Below are positions 8,919-17,154 of a DNA stretch of 64,000 nt, one piece after another; position 1 is the first letter of the stretch, and each line of letters begins with the position of its first letter. A model generated the notes under the pieces. It was not told the origin of the DNA, did no database searches, and was given only the letters and a program-made list of their open reading frames with translations. Origin of the DNA: an uncultured Caulobacterales bacterium (GTDB taxonomy: Bacteria; Pseudomonadota; Alphaproteobacteria; Caulobacterales; Maricaulaceae). The stretch covers positions 186,001 through 250,000 of the forward strand of contig CALFVT010000002.1 of the NCBI GenBank assembly GCA_937928165.1, given 5' to 3'. The translations under genes and the position numbers were made by a program.

Positions 8919-9627
8919 GACACAGGCCAGCTTATCTGAATTTGAAATTATAAGAGATAATCATCATGATATCTTATCGCGCATTGACTCGGCTGCCAAG
9001 GATGCGTCCATAAATAATGGGGGAAATTTAAACCCAAAGCCAAAACTGGTTGCGGTGTCAAAAGTGCAAAGCCTGCCGCGGGTTCAAGCGGCTTTGGATA
9101 TTGGTCAAAGTATTTTTGGGGAAAACCGCGTGCAAGAGGCACAGCAGCGCTGGGGCGTTGACTTTGTGGATCACCGCGCGTCAATAGAACTGCGGCTGAT
9201 TGGGCCGTTACAAAGTAATAAGGCCGAAGATGCGGTTGCGCTTTTTGACGTTATTGAAACCCTTGACCGAGAAAAACTATTTAAAGCCTTAGTTAAGGCG
9301 GCTGATAAAACGGGCCGCCGCCCACGTTTATATATACAGGTTAACACAGGCGAGGAACCACAAAAATCGGGACTTGCGCCCCATGAGCTTGCAGCATTTG
9401 TAACGAAAATGCGCAAGGAATATGAATGGGAACCTGAAGGCCTTATGTGTATTCCCCCGCAAGGGGAGGCGGCATCTGCGCATTTTTGGCTTTTGTCTAA
9501 TTTGGCGAAAGCGAACGGCATCAAGCAGCTATCTATGGGGATGAGCGCGGATTATGAAATAGCGGTTAAAATGGGTGCAAGTTCTGTGCGGATTGGCTCG
9601 GCCTTATTTGGCGTGCGGGGCAAATAA
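8917..9627 (+). CDS. YggS family pyridoxal-phosphate homeostasis protein (PLPBP)
   Basis: Pyridoxal-5'-phosphate-binding protein thought to buffer PLP and affect amino-acid metabolism. At 236 residues it has the normal length and one domain with the alanine-racemase-like barrel. The PLP lysine is Lys49 in KLVAVSKVQ. Other family blocks are FGENRVQEA, IGPLQSNK, LYIQVNTGEEPQKSG and the end motif SMGMSADYEIAVKMGA. Its start codon overlaps the divergent ThiE-like start. It converges on the L,D-transpeptidase 13 bp downstream. Confidence 0.95.
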   Translation: MTQASLSEFEIIRDNHHDILSRIDSAAKDASINNGGNLNPKPKLVAVSKVQSLPRVQAALDIGQSIFGENRVQEAQQRWGVDFVDHRASIELRLIGPLQSNKAEDAVALFDVIETLDREKLFKALVKAADKTGRRPRLYIQVNTGEEPQKSGLAPHELAAFVTKMRKEYEWEPEGLMCIPPQGEAASAHFWLLSNLAKANGIKQLSMGMSADYEIAVKMGASSVRIGSALFGVRGK

Positions 9628-9640
9628 CCCATTGGCCGCG

Positions 9641-10165
9641 CTAATTAGCCGTCAAATTAATCTCCATGCCGCGCTGAAGATGAGGTAAAACTGCGCAGAT
9701 ATGATCCGGCGTTAAGGCCACACAGCCTAAAGTTTGCCGATCATCGGGCTGCGCGATATGCAAAAAAATAGCGCTGCCAAGCCCGGGGGCAGGCGGGCTA
9801 TCATTATGGCTGATGACAATAATAATATCATAAGCCCCATCCTGCCGCCAAAGTGCTTCATGGCTGGCTGTAAATGGGCGTTTTATAAAGCGGTTATAGG
9901 CCGGGTTTTGCGAATCATCGCACCAAGCGTCATCCGGCCTTAAAGGGCGAAAACATAAGGGGTTGGCTTTATGCACAGGCGGCGGAGAGGGTAAGCGGTC
10001 AGCGCGGTACAGACCAAAGCGTAAGCGGTAACGGCCAAGTGGGGTTTTGTGATCGCCCTCGCGGCCTTTACTTTCATTAATAAACCCAGCTTTACCCGTA
10101 CGGACGGGAAAGTTGAGATTATTAATAGATAGAGTTTTATCACTTAATTTCACAAAAATAGTCAT
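9641..10165 (-). CDS. L,D-transpeptidase (YkuD domain) family protein
   Basis: Enzyme family that makes L,D (3-3) peptidoglycan cross-links or attaches proteins to peptidoglycan. The start at 10165 has GGGAAAGAG just upstream; longer readings extend into the divergent response-regulator gene and are not credible. The 174-residue protein holds the YkuD core: the catalytic His in IFLHIA and the nucleophile Cys in TLGCVAL, with GREGDHKTPLGRYRL near the N-terminus. No signal peptide is visible, as in the alphaproteobacterial group of this family. It is divergent from the OmpR-type regulator across 94 bp, an arrangement that suggests linked control. Confidence 0.88.
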   Translation of the reverse strand: MTIFVKLSDKTLSINNLNFPVRTGKAGFINESKGREGDHKTPLGRYRLRFGLYRADRLPSPPPVHKANPLCFRPLRPDDAWCDDSQNPAYNRFIKRPFTASHEALWRQDGAYDIIIVISHNDSPPAPGLGSAIFLHIAQPDDRQTLGCVALTPDHICAVLPHLQRGMEINLTAN

Positions 10166-10259
10166 TCTCTTTCCCAGTTTTGTGATATAAAACGATTTAT
10201 CATTAGCCATAGATATAGCTATGTGCCAGTCTATACAACGGAAACTATAGGGTAATAAC

Positions 10260-10967
10260 ATGGCCGTAAAAAAGAGATTATTACTGATCGATGACGATAA
10301 TGATCTTCGAGAAGAACTCGTTGAACAATTCAGTTTATATAATGAATTTGAAACCGTAGATGCAGCCACCGCCGGAGAGGGCATACGCCTTGCCAAAGAA
10401 ACAACTTATGATCTTATCCTTTTAGATGTTGACCTGCCGGATATGCTCGGCACAGAAGCTTGCGCTTTAATGCGCCAAGCGGGCGTGGCCTCGCCGATTG
10501 TTATGTTAACCGGTAATGATGGCGATATGAATGAGATTTTAGGCCTTAATTCTGGAGCCAATGATTATGTCACAAAGCCGTTTCGCTTTGCTGTTTTATT
10601 GGCACGGCTTCGGGCACATCTTCGCAGTTTTGAACAAAGCGAAGATGCGGTTTTCCAAATTGGCCCTTATGAGTTCAAGCCCGCATCAAAGCGGCTATCG
10701 CAAGCCAAAGAAGAAGGTAAGCCCGCCCCGCGTGATATTCGCCTGACGGAAAAAGAAACAAATATTTTAAAATATCTTTACCGCGCTGGCGGCAAGCCAG
10801 TTGGCCGCGATGAGCTTTTACACGAAGTCTGGGGCTATAACTCTGGGGTAACAACCCATACATTAGAAACCCATATCTACCGGCTGCGTCAAAAGATTGA
10901 GCCTGAAAAAGGCGTCACGCAAATCCTAATGACAGAGCCTGGGGGTTACCGTCTCGACTTGTCGTAA
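10260..10967 (+). CDS. OmpR-family response regulator (CenR-like)
   Basis: Two-component response regulator of 235 residues. The receiver domain (1-120) has the acidic pair Asp11/Asp12, the phospho-acceptor Asp56 (LILLDVDLP) and the Lys in VTKPF. The C-terminal winged helix (about 140-235) ends with the usual YRLRQKIEP...GGYRL signature. No sensor kinase is adjacent. Its location between an L,D-transpeptidase and xth-lolA, and the start MAxKKRLLLIDDDND...ATAGEG, recall the essential envelope regulator CenR of Caulobacter and Rhodobacter; that identification is inference from memory of the family, not proven by alignment. Confidence 0.9.
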   Translation: MAVKKRLLLIDDDNDLREELVEQFSLYNEFETVDAATAGEGIRLAKETTYDLILLDVDLPDMLGTEACALMRQAGVASPIVMLTGNDGDMNEILGLNSGANDYVTKPFRFAVLLARLRAHLRSFEQSEDAVFQIGPYEFKPASKRLSQAKEEGKPAPRDIRLTEKETNILKYLYRAGGKPVGRDELLHEVWGYNSGVTTHTLETHIYRLRQKIEPEKGVTQILMTEPGGYRLDLS

Positions 10968-10981
10968 GGGTAAAACCCGCG

Positions 10982-11818
10982 TTAAATTTTAGATAAATCA
11001 ATTAACTGAGTCATTGGAACATGATCCGATGGCTTGTCCCATATGCGGCACGGTACATGGATCGCATGTCCGTCTCGGCCCAATGTGTCAACGGCTCCGG
11101 CTAGGGCGGGGCTGACCCAAATATGATCGAGCCTACGCCCGCGGTTACTTTTCATCACATCCCGTGCCCGATATGACCACCAACTATAGAGTTTTTCCGC
11201 ATCGTCGATATGACGGCGAGAGCAATCAATAAAACCATATGTATTTTGTAGGCGGGCCAAAACCTCAACCTCTAGCGGGGTGTGGCTGACGACTTTTAGT
11301 AATTGCTTATGGCCCCAAACGTCATGCTCACCGGGGGCGATATTAAAATCACCGACAAGAACAAGCCGGTCATCTCCTTTGGCGGCGCGCTGGGTGAAAT
11401 AATTGGTCATGGCCGCAATAAAGTCGAGTTTATGTTGAAACTTATCATTGACCACAGGGTCAGCAACATCGCCCCCGGCTGGAATATAAAAATTATGAAA
11501 CTCGAAATTATGCTTATTTGCCGTAATCTGGGAGCTGACATGGCGGGCATGACCAAGCGGGCAAAAATCCGTATCCATGCGCGTCATCGGGAGTTTAGAT
11601 ACTGTCGCTGCGCCGTGATAGCCCTTTTGGCCTGCAACATGAATATGTTCATAGCCTAGGGCGTGAAAGGCCTCAAATGGGAATTGATCTTCTTGGCATT
11701 TGATCTCTTGAAGGCCTAAAACATCGGGGCTTTCTTCTTTGATAAAGCGCTCAATACTGGGCAGGCGTAAGCGGGCTGAATTTACATTCCAAGTGGCGAG
11801 TTTTATAATATTTGGCAT
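10982..11818 (-). CDS. xth: Exodeoxyribonuclease III
   Basis: Base-excision repair enzyme with apurinic/apyrimidinic endonuclease and 3' exonuclease activity. The 278 residues show the AP endonuclease family 1 blocks: LATWNVNSARLR at the start, LGLQEIKCQEDQFP with the metal-binding Glu, LVGDFNIAPGEHDVW with the active-site Asp and Asn, and the C-terminal SDHVPM with the catalytic His. It converges on the response regulator (14 bp) and lies 54 bp downstream of lolA on the same strand. Confidence 0.96.
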   Translation of the reverse strand: MPNIIKLATWNVNSARLRLPSIERFIKEESPDVLGLQEIKCQEDQFPFEAFHALGYEHIHVAGQKGYHGAATVSKLPMTRMDTDFCPLGHARHVSSQITANKHNFEFHNFYIPAGGDVADPVVNDKFQHKLDFIAAMTNYFTQRAAKGDDRLVLVGDFNIAPGEHDVWGHKQLLKVVSHTPLEVEVLARLQNTYGFIDCSRRHIDDAEKLYSWWSYRARDVMKSNRGRRLDHIWVSPALAGAVDTLGRDGHAIHVPCRIWDKPSDHVPMTQLIDLSKI

Positions 11819-11872
11819 AGGCTGTGTGTAGGGGCTTACGGTCTTGTTGAAAAGGCCTAATTCTTACAAAAC

Positions 11873-12547
11873 CTATCGCCGCCGGTCACGTCGCCGATCA
11901 TCACGGAGTGTAAAGAGGCGCGGATTAATGCGCTGATTATACCGAAGGTCGGATAAAACAACTCGGGTTCCGCCGCCAAAACTGGACCGTATAACCCATT
12001 CTTGAAGGGCTAATGTGCCGGCGTCAAAAACCATTGTAATTTCGCCGTCCATCTCCCCGGAGCCGTCCCGGGCTGTAACCGACCAGTGAAGCGGTGTTTT
12101 TGTCAGGCCAACCACTTCAGTATCCCGGGCGAGTTGTACATTTTCTTTCAGAAAGAAGTTAAGCGGCGTTGCGGATAAAGGGACGCGGTCTGTGGTTTTT
12201 AAGGCTTTATCATGCTCAGTTAAGGTCACGCCATCGGAGACGATGAGCAAGGTTTCAGGGGCGTCATATTCAAACCGTAACTTACCGGGGCGATTTAAAA
12301 AGATCTTCCCTTGGGAAAAACTACCATCCGCGCCATATTGGGCAAATCGGCCCTGAAAGCTAATTGTATTATTTAAAGCTTGATCAATACGGGCGAGGTC
12401 TTGAGGCACATTTGCGGGGTCTGTAAAACTTAGCACCCCTGCTACTTGTCCTTGGGGTTGTGCCTGAAACTGTGTGTCTTGAGCGAAGCTTGGCACGGTT
12501 GTTGCGGCGATGAAAAGAGCCGTAGATAGAGCAAAAATTTTACGCAT
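11873..12547 (-). CDS. lolA: Outer-membrane lipoprotein carrier protein LolA family
   Basis: Periplasmic chaperone that ferries lipoproteins from LolCDE to the outer membrane. The 224-residue protein has a signal peptide (MRKIFALSTALFIAATTVPSFA). The LolA core follows: SFQGRFAQYGADGSFSQGKI, then FLNRPGKLRFEYDAPE and LLIVSDGVTL. The C-terminus is Arg-rich (RDDRRRDRRR). The body and xth neighbourhood match alphaproteobacterial LolA loci. Upstream there is a perfect 15-bp palindrome (12623-12637) that could be an operator. Confidence 0.9.
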   Translation of the reverse strand: MRKIFALSTALFIAATTVPSFAQDTQFQAQPQGQVAGVLSFTDPANVPQDLARIDQALNNTISFQGRFAQYGADGSFSQGKIFLNRPGKLRFEYDAPETLLIVSDGVTLTEHDKALKTTDRVPLSATPLNFFLKENVQLARDTEVVGLTKTPLHWSVTARDGSGEMDGEITMVFDAGTLALQEWVIRSSFGGGTRVVLSDLRYNQRINPRLFTLRDDRRRDRRR

Positions 12548-12622
12548 AAGACAGTCTTCCGTAAATTATGAAACTAAGCTGTAGCAGACGGTTTCCGAAT
12601 AAAAGCTGAACAAAGTACTTAT

Positions 12623-12637
12623 CAAGATTAAATCTTG
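12623..12637. promoter_or_regulatory. Perfect 7-1-7 palindrome upstream of lolA
   Basis: The sequence CAAGATTAAATCTTG has 7-base arms around one base. It lies 76 bp upstream of the lolA start and between lolA and gloA. It might be an operator or a short hairpin. No regulator is known for it. Confidence 0.35.
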
Positions 12638-12674
12638 GTTAGGCATTATTTGGCTCGGCATTATGAATGTACTT

Positions 12675-13154
12675 TTACCATGTTCCAATATTTTTGGCGC
12701 TGGCCCAAGGCTCTTGTGACGGCAAAGGCGCGCCTTTTTGCAATAGCTCTACAGAAATGCCGTCTGGACTTTTGACAAAAGCCATGCGCCCATCGCGGGG
12801 TGGGCGGTGAATAATATAGCCCATATCTGACAAATGTGCACAGCGTGCGTAAATATTATCGGTGCGAAAGGCTAAATGGCCAAAGTTCCGCCCACCGCTA
12901 TAGGCTTCGGTTTTACCCTCTTCATCAGGCCAATTATAAGTCAGTTCGATCATGGGAATATGGGTCTCAAGCGGGCCTTTATCCTCGCTGGGACTTCGGC
13001 GCATAATATCAGCAGGAGCCGCCAGAAAGATAAGCGTAAACCGTCCGTCTTCATAATCGGAACGGCGATATTCACTTAGACCTAGTCCTTCGCAAAAAAA
13101 CTTTAAGGCCGCATCAATATCAGCCACGCGAATCATTGTATGAAGATATTCCAC
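12675..13154 (-). CDS. gloA: Lactoylglutathione lyase (glyoxalase I)
   Basis: Converts the methylglyoxal-glutathione adduct to S-lactoylglutathione. The 159 residues span the two-repeat VOC fold: LHTMIRVADIDAALKFF at the start with the metal His, the Glu in IELTYNW, the second His in FGHLAF and the Glu in SVELLQKG near the end. All four metal ligands of glyoxalase I are visible. It lies 4 bp downstream of the small membrane protein gene, as an operon. The glutathione supply could come from gshB at 42 kb. Confidence 0.93.
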   Translation of the reverse strand: MEYLHTMIRVADIDAALKFFCEGLGLSEYRRSDYEDGRFTLIFLAAPADIMRRSPSEDKGPLETHIPMIELTYNWPDEEGKTEAYSGGRNFGHLAFRTDNIYARCAHLSDMGYIIHRPPRDGRMAFVKSPDGISVELLQKGAPLPSQEPWASAKNIGTW

Positions 13155-13158
13155 AGGT

Positions 13159-13620
13159 TTATTCCATTTCCTTCAGCATTTCGTCGCGTAAAGAGACGGG
13201 GGCTTTGCGGTAATAGAGCCGTGCGTTAATAAAGAATATGAGGGCCCAAAATATAATAAGACCAATCATCATCATGAGGTTAAACACAAGAAAGTCTGGC
13301 TGTATATCATCGGGCTTGCCGCTGGCCTGCCATATTGTAATTAAAATAAAGCGAAGAACCCCAAGCATGGGCACGGTTAAAATGGCAACAGCGGCAAAAG
13401 ATAATGCCGTGAAAATATCACGCCTAGGAGCGTAAAACCGCATATAGGCCCGCTTATAGCCCGCTTCCGATAAGCGCGGATCAATCATGCTGCGGGCTTT
13501 TTTATAGGTGAAATCATCCTTGGCGTCACGGCTAACGCTCTTATATCCCATAAAGGCACGGCTTGCGAATATTAAGGCCAGCACAAGCGTTGCGGCGAGG
13601 AATAAGGTTAAACTTAACAT
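13159..13620 (-). CDS. Small membrane protein, unknown function
   Basis: I do not recognise this 153-residue protein. It has three predicted membrane helices: about residues 3-22, 70-96 and 112-132. Between the first two is a charged stretch (SRDAKDDFTYKKARSMIDPRLSEAGY). It precedes gloA by 4 bp on the same strand and is probably co-transcribed. Basic residues flank the helices (PRRDI, RLYYRKAP). It could be a conserved alphaproteobacterial membrane protein; no domain name is supported. Confidence 0.8.
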   Translation of the reverse strand: MLSLTLFLAATLVLALIFASRAFMGYKSVSRDAKDDFTYKKARSMIDPRLSEAGYKRAYMRFYAPRRDIFTALSFAAVAILTVPMLGVLRFILITIWQASGKPDDIQPDFLVFNLMMMIGLIIFWALIFFINARLYYRKAPVSLRDEMLKEME

Positions 13621-13795
13621 GGGCTACATATTGTATGTCCTGCGCCTGCTAACAAGAGAAAATTTCACTTTTTATATAGGCCTTTCTTCGCCTATATAAT
13701 CATTCGTAAGATGTAGATGCCGATTAGAAACCAAAGCCTTGCCCGTAACGTAAGCAAGCTTTAAGCTTTTATGCGGCACATAGTCAGGATATATT

Positions 13796-14350
13796 ATGAC
13801 ATCACCTATAATCGGGTTTATTTGCGGGTCTTTACGGGCCGGATCAATGAATAAATCTCTGACAAATGATCTCATGCGGCGCTTTGCTAATGCGGGTGCA
13901 CAGACACGCCGCCTTGACCTTGGGGATTATGACCTTCCCATATATCATGGAGATTTGCAGCAGCCTGCTGGCGTAAAGCGGCTAAGCGCAGATATGCGGG
14001 CATGCCGGGGTATTGTTATAATATCGCCGGAATATAACGGTAGCCTTCCAGCATTGCTAAAAAACGCTATAGACTGGGTTAGTACAGCGGGCCGTGATCC
14101 GTTCACCCAGCCTGCCTACGGCATTGCATCTTGCACCCCCGGCGCCCTTTGCGGTATTATGGTGCTAAGAGAGCTGAACTATATTCTAACCCGTATTGGT
14201 GCGGATGTGGTGCCAGTGCATGTCGGTGTTGGGTTTGGGGAAGACGCTTTTGATGAGCAGGGCGTTTTGACCTCCCAAGCCTCATCGGAACGGGCAGACT
14301 TAATGGTTAAAAGGCTTCTAAACCAGATCGAAATAACGGCAGATAGCTAG
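13796..14350 (+). CDS. NADPH-dependent FMN reductase family protein
   Basis: Flavodoxin-like NAD(P)H:flavin or quinone reductase of 184 residues. The flavin-phosphate loop is GSLRAGSMNKSL (about 11-22). The second signature is SPEYNGSLPALLKNAIDW, diagnostic for the FMN_red family. A third block, FGEDAFDEQGVL, sits near the C-terminus. It is 8 bp upstream of nth and likely in the same transcript. Natural substrates are unknown; members reduce quinones, azo dyes or free flavin. Confidence 0.9.
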   Translation: MTSPIIGFICGSLRAGSMNKSLTNDLMRRFANAGAQTRRLDLGDYDLPIYHGDLQQPAGVKRLSADMRACRGIVIISPEYNGSLPALLKNAIDWVSTAGRDPFTQPAYGIASCTPGALCGIMVLRELNYILTRIGADVVPVHVGVGFGEDAFDEQGVLTSQASSERADLMVKRLLNQIEITADS

Positions 14351-14358
14351 GGTTTATT

Positions 14359-15102
14359 ATGGCTACACCGAAAAACACACCTGATGTTAAAAGTAAAAAG
14401 CCGATTAAAAAGCTTCCTAAGAAAAAAACATCTAAGAAAAAACTGCCAAGGCCAAAACTCACCCGGGCGCAGATTGCTGATATTTACCGTCATCTTCAAA
14501 CCTTGGACCCTGCGCCGCGAACGGAGCTTCATTACTCGAACCCCTATACGCTTGTTGTTGCAGTTGCCCTCTCGGCGCAGGCGACGGATGTGGGGGTGAA
14601 TAAAGCAACAAAGGCTTTGTTTGAGGCGGCAGATACCCCGGAAAAAATGGTGGCTTTGGGTGAAGATAAAGTCAGAGATTATGTTAAAACTATTGGGCTT
14701 TTTCGTACCAAGGCAAAAAATGTTATCGCGCTCAGCCAGATGTTAATTGATGATTACGGCTCTGTTGTACCGGATAAGCGTGAAGACTTAATCCGCCTGC
14801 CTGGTGTTGGGCGTAAAACCGCTAATGTGGTGTTAAACGAAGCTTTTGGCCAACCGACTATGGCAGTTGATACGCATATCTTTCGGGTCTCGAACCGCAC
14901 AGGCATGGCCCCGGGTAAGGATGTGCTAGAGGTGGAGCATAATTTACTCCGGGTTACGCCGGATGAATTTGCCCTTCATGCCCACCATTGGCTCATTTTA
15001 CATGGACGCTATACTTGCGTGGCGCGGACGCCAAAATGCTATAATTGTGCCATTTCGCATATTTGTAAGTTTCGGCCAAAGACTCCCGGTGTAGATGAGT
15101 AG
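14359..15102 (+). CDS. nth: Endonuclease III
   Basis: DNA glycosylase/AP lyase for oxidised pyrimidines. The first 33 residues form a Lys-rich extension (KSKKPIKKLPKKKTSKKK) that could bind DNA. After it comes the helix-hairpin-helix core: LSAQATDVGVNKATKALF, the hairpin LPGVGRKTANVVL with the catalytic Lys, and the AVDTHIFRVSNR segment with the catalytic Asp. The C-terminus carries a 4Fe-4S site of the form C-x6-C-x2-C-x5-C. An AGGG site precedes the ATG. Confidence 0.97.
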   Translation: MATPKNTPDVKSKKPIKKLPKKKTSKKKLPRPKLTRAQIADIYRHLQTLDPAPRTELHYSNPYTLVVAVALSAQATDVGVNKATKALFEAADTPEKMVALGEDKVRDYVKTIGLFRTKAKNVIALSQMLIDDYGSVVPDKREDLIRLPGVGRKTANVVLNEAFGQPTMAVDTHIFRVSNRTGMAPGKDVLEVEHNLLRVTPDEFALHAHHWLILHGRYTCVARTPKCYNCAISHICKFRPKTPGVDE

Positions 15103-15136
15103 AAGCTTTGATAGATAAAGGCGTGAATTATATAGC

Positions 15137-16051
15137 CTAAGGCTTTGGGTTTAAACGCCGCTTGACGGCTTTTGCAAGTTTTTGCGCACCTTTATTATCT
15201 GCACCTTCGCCGCCAGAATGAGGCAGGTAAAGATAAGGCTCGATAAGTTCGAGTTCAATAAGTTTTAAATTACCATCCCGCCCCCGCAAAAGATCGATAC
15301 GGGCATAAACAGGGCTATAATCTAAAACATCTAAAATTCGGCGCGCGACAGATAACTGCGCTGCGGTCGGATTATAGCTTTCCTCTGTGCCGCCGAAAAA
15401 TGATTGAATGCGGTAATCTCCAGGCCTTGGCCGTTTAATCAGAGCATGAGAAAATTGCCCTCCAAAAAACAGTAAGGAATATTCCCCCTCATCAACAACG
15501 CTTTTTTGATAAGGCTGTATAAGGGCGGCGTCTGGCGGAAGCTCGGATAGTTTTGGAAAGGGCTCGCCCTTTTTAAAACTGGCTTGCCGCCATGCCGCTG
15601 CGCCGATACGCGGTTTTATGATTAAATGATCTGTTTTAAGTTTCTTAAAGGCACGATTCACCCCAGTTTCTGTAACGCGGTCAACAGATAGGGTTGAAAT
15701 TACCGGCGCGCCCTTTTTAGCTAAATCGTCCAAATAATTCTTATCGGAATTCCACTCTATAACCTCATAACTATTGAGTAGTTTCGTGTGCTGTGCTGCT
15801 TTGGCCATAGCATTGAGGAAGGGCCTTTTTTTACCGTGAACATAATCCCACACCATAAGCGGCATTATGGCGGCGTATTCATGGGCTTTTTCTGGCGCTT
15901 CCGTCCATAGTAAAGTTTCGAATAAAAGGCCTTCTTGTGCAAAGGCGGGGCCTAATTTGTTAACTTGTTCATCAAATTCAAAGGCATCTGCGCGGCGGCC
16001 ATCAATACCGGGCATTAGATCTTGAGATATTAACATAGCTATTTTTTTCAT
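15137..16051 (-). CDS. ATP-grasp domain protein (RimK/glutathione synthase-like)
   Basis: Predicted ATP-dependent carboxylate-amine ligase of 304 residues. The N-terminal third is a preATP-grasp-like domain; the ATP-grasp core has LIIKPRIGAAAWRQASF, ALIQPYQKSVVDEGEYSL, and the metal-binding end ARIDLLRGRDGNLKLIELELIEP with paired Glu. The first residues (MKKIAMLISQDLMPG) suggest no signal peptide. The fold is related to RimK and to DcsG of D-cycloserine synthesis, but the substrate cannot be read from the sequence. It stands alone, convergent with nth and divergent from the adenosine kinase gene. Confidence 0.8.
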   Translation of the reverse strand: MKKIAMLISQDLMPGIDGRRADAFEFDEQVNKLGPAFAQEGLLFETLLWTEAPEKAHEYAAIMPLMVWDYVHGKKRPFLNAMAKAAQHTKLLNSYEVIEWNSDKNYLDDLAKKGAPVISTLSVDRVTETGVNRAFKKLKTDHLIIKPRIGAAAWRQASFKKGEPFPKLSELPPDAALIQPYQKSVVDEGEYSLLFFGGQFSHALIKRPRPGDYRIQSFFGGTEESYNPTAAQLSVARRILDVLDYSPVYARIDLLRGRDGNLKLIELELIEPYLYLPHSGGEGADNKGAQKLAKAVKRRLNPKP

Positions 16052-16149
16052 GATCTTTTCAAGGGCCTTAAATTTTTACAGATTTGCTGCGTTGCATCTC
16101 CGCATTGAATGGGCTAACGGCCTAGCCGAAATATAGAAAAGGTCAAGAT

Positions 16150-17154
16150 ATGACAAAGACAATCGATGTATTAGGAATCGGCAATGCTATTATGGATGTT
16201 ATTGCCCCTATTAATGAAGAGTTTTTAGACCGCTATAATATTGAACGTAATGCTATGACCTTGATTGATGAAGCTCGCGCGCTTGAGTTAACCGGCGCGT
16301 TTCAATCCCATAGTACGCCGCAAGAAATAGCCGGCGGCTCTGCAGCGAATACGATTGCGGGCGTGGCTGAAATTGGCCTGAAAACAGGTTATCTTGGTAA
16401 AATTGCATCTGATGCGCTCGGCTTGCGGTTTAAAACAGCTATGAATGAGAGCGGCGTTATTTTTAACGGCATATCTTCGCAAGGATCGCCTGCGACAGCG
16501 CGGAGTATGATTGCTGTGACGCCAAATGGCGATCGGTCTATGAATACGTTTTTGGGCATATCCACAGAATTTGGCCGTGATGATTTGGATGAAGCCCTGA
16601 TTCAATCCTCAAAACTGGTTTATATGGAGGGTTATTTATTTGATAAAGAGCCAGCCAAAGCCGCCTATGTCCGCGCATCAGAACTTGCCAAAGCGGCGGG
16701 CTCTAAAGTCTCACTGACATTATCCGATAGCTTTTGTGTTGATCGCCACAGAGATAGTTTTCGCGGACTTGTTGAAAACCATATTGATATTTTATTTGCC
16801 AATGAAGATGAACTGCTAAGCCTTTATGAACGGACAGATTTTGATGCGGCATTATCTGATGCCGCAAAATTTGGCACGGCCGCATGTATTACTCGCGGTG
16901 AAAAAGGCTCTATCATTCTTGATGGTCACCAACGCTTTGATATTGCGGCAGACCCGGTTAAAGCGGTTATCGATACGACCGGCGCTGGGGATCAATATGC
17001 GGCGGGCGTATTAAGCGGCCATAGCCTTGGACTAGGCTGGGAGCAATGCGGGCAGCTTGGCAGTCTTTGTGCGGCTGAGGTGATTAGTCATTACGGCGCG
17101 CGGCCAGTTGTTTCTATTAAAGATTTGGCACAGGCAAAAGGTTTTAAGCTTTAA
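16150..17154 (+). CDS. Adenosine kinase-type PfkB family sugar kinase
   Basis: PfkB carbohydrate kinase of 334 residues. It begins with IDVLGIGNAIMDVIAPI and keeps the first signature region (GGSAANTIAGVAEIGL) and the second PfkB signature DTTGAGDQYAAGVLSG, with the anion-hole glycines and the catalytic Asp. The overall layout matches the alphaproteobacterial proteins annotated as adenosine kinase, but inosine or other nucleoside substrates remain possible. The 3' end overlaps the convergent dapB by 11 bp. Confidence 0.92.
   Translation: MTKTIDVLGIGNAIMDVIAPINEEFLDRYNIERNAMTLIDEARALELTGAFQSHSTPQEIAGGSAANTIAGVAEIGLKTGYLGKIASDALGLRFKTAMNESGVIFNGISSQGSPATARSMIAVTPNGDRSMNTFLGISTEFGRDDLDEALIQSSKLVYMEGYLFDKEPAKAAYVRASELAKAAGSKVSLTLSDSFCVDRHRDSFRGLVENHIDILFANEDELLSLYERTDFDAALSDAAKFGTAACITRGEKGSIILDGHQRFDIAADPVKAVIDTTGAGDQYAAGVLSGHSLGLGWEQCGQLGSLCAAEVISHYGARPVVSIKDLAQAKGFKL

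Noticed and set aside
10166-10396. N-terminal extension of the L,D-transpeptidase into the response-regulator gene
   Set aside because: A better start at 10165 with GGGAAAGAG exists; the extension is antisense to a solid gene.
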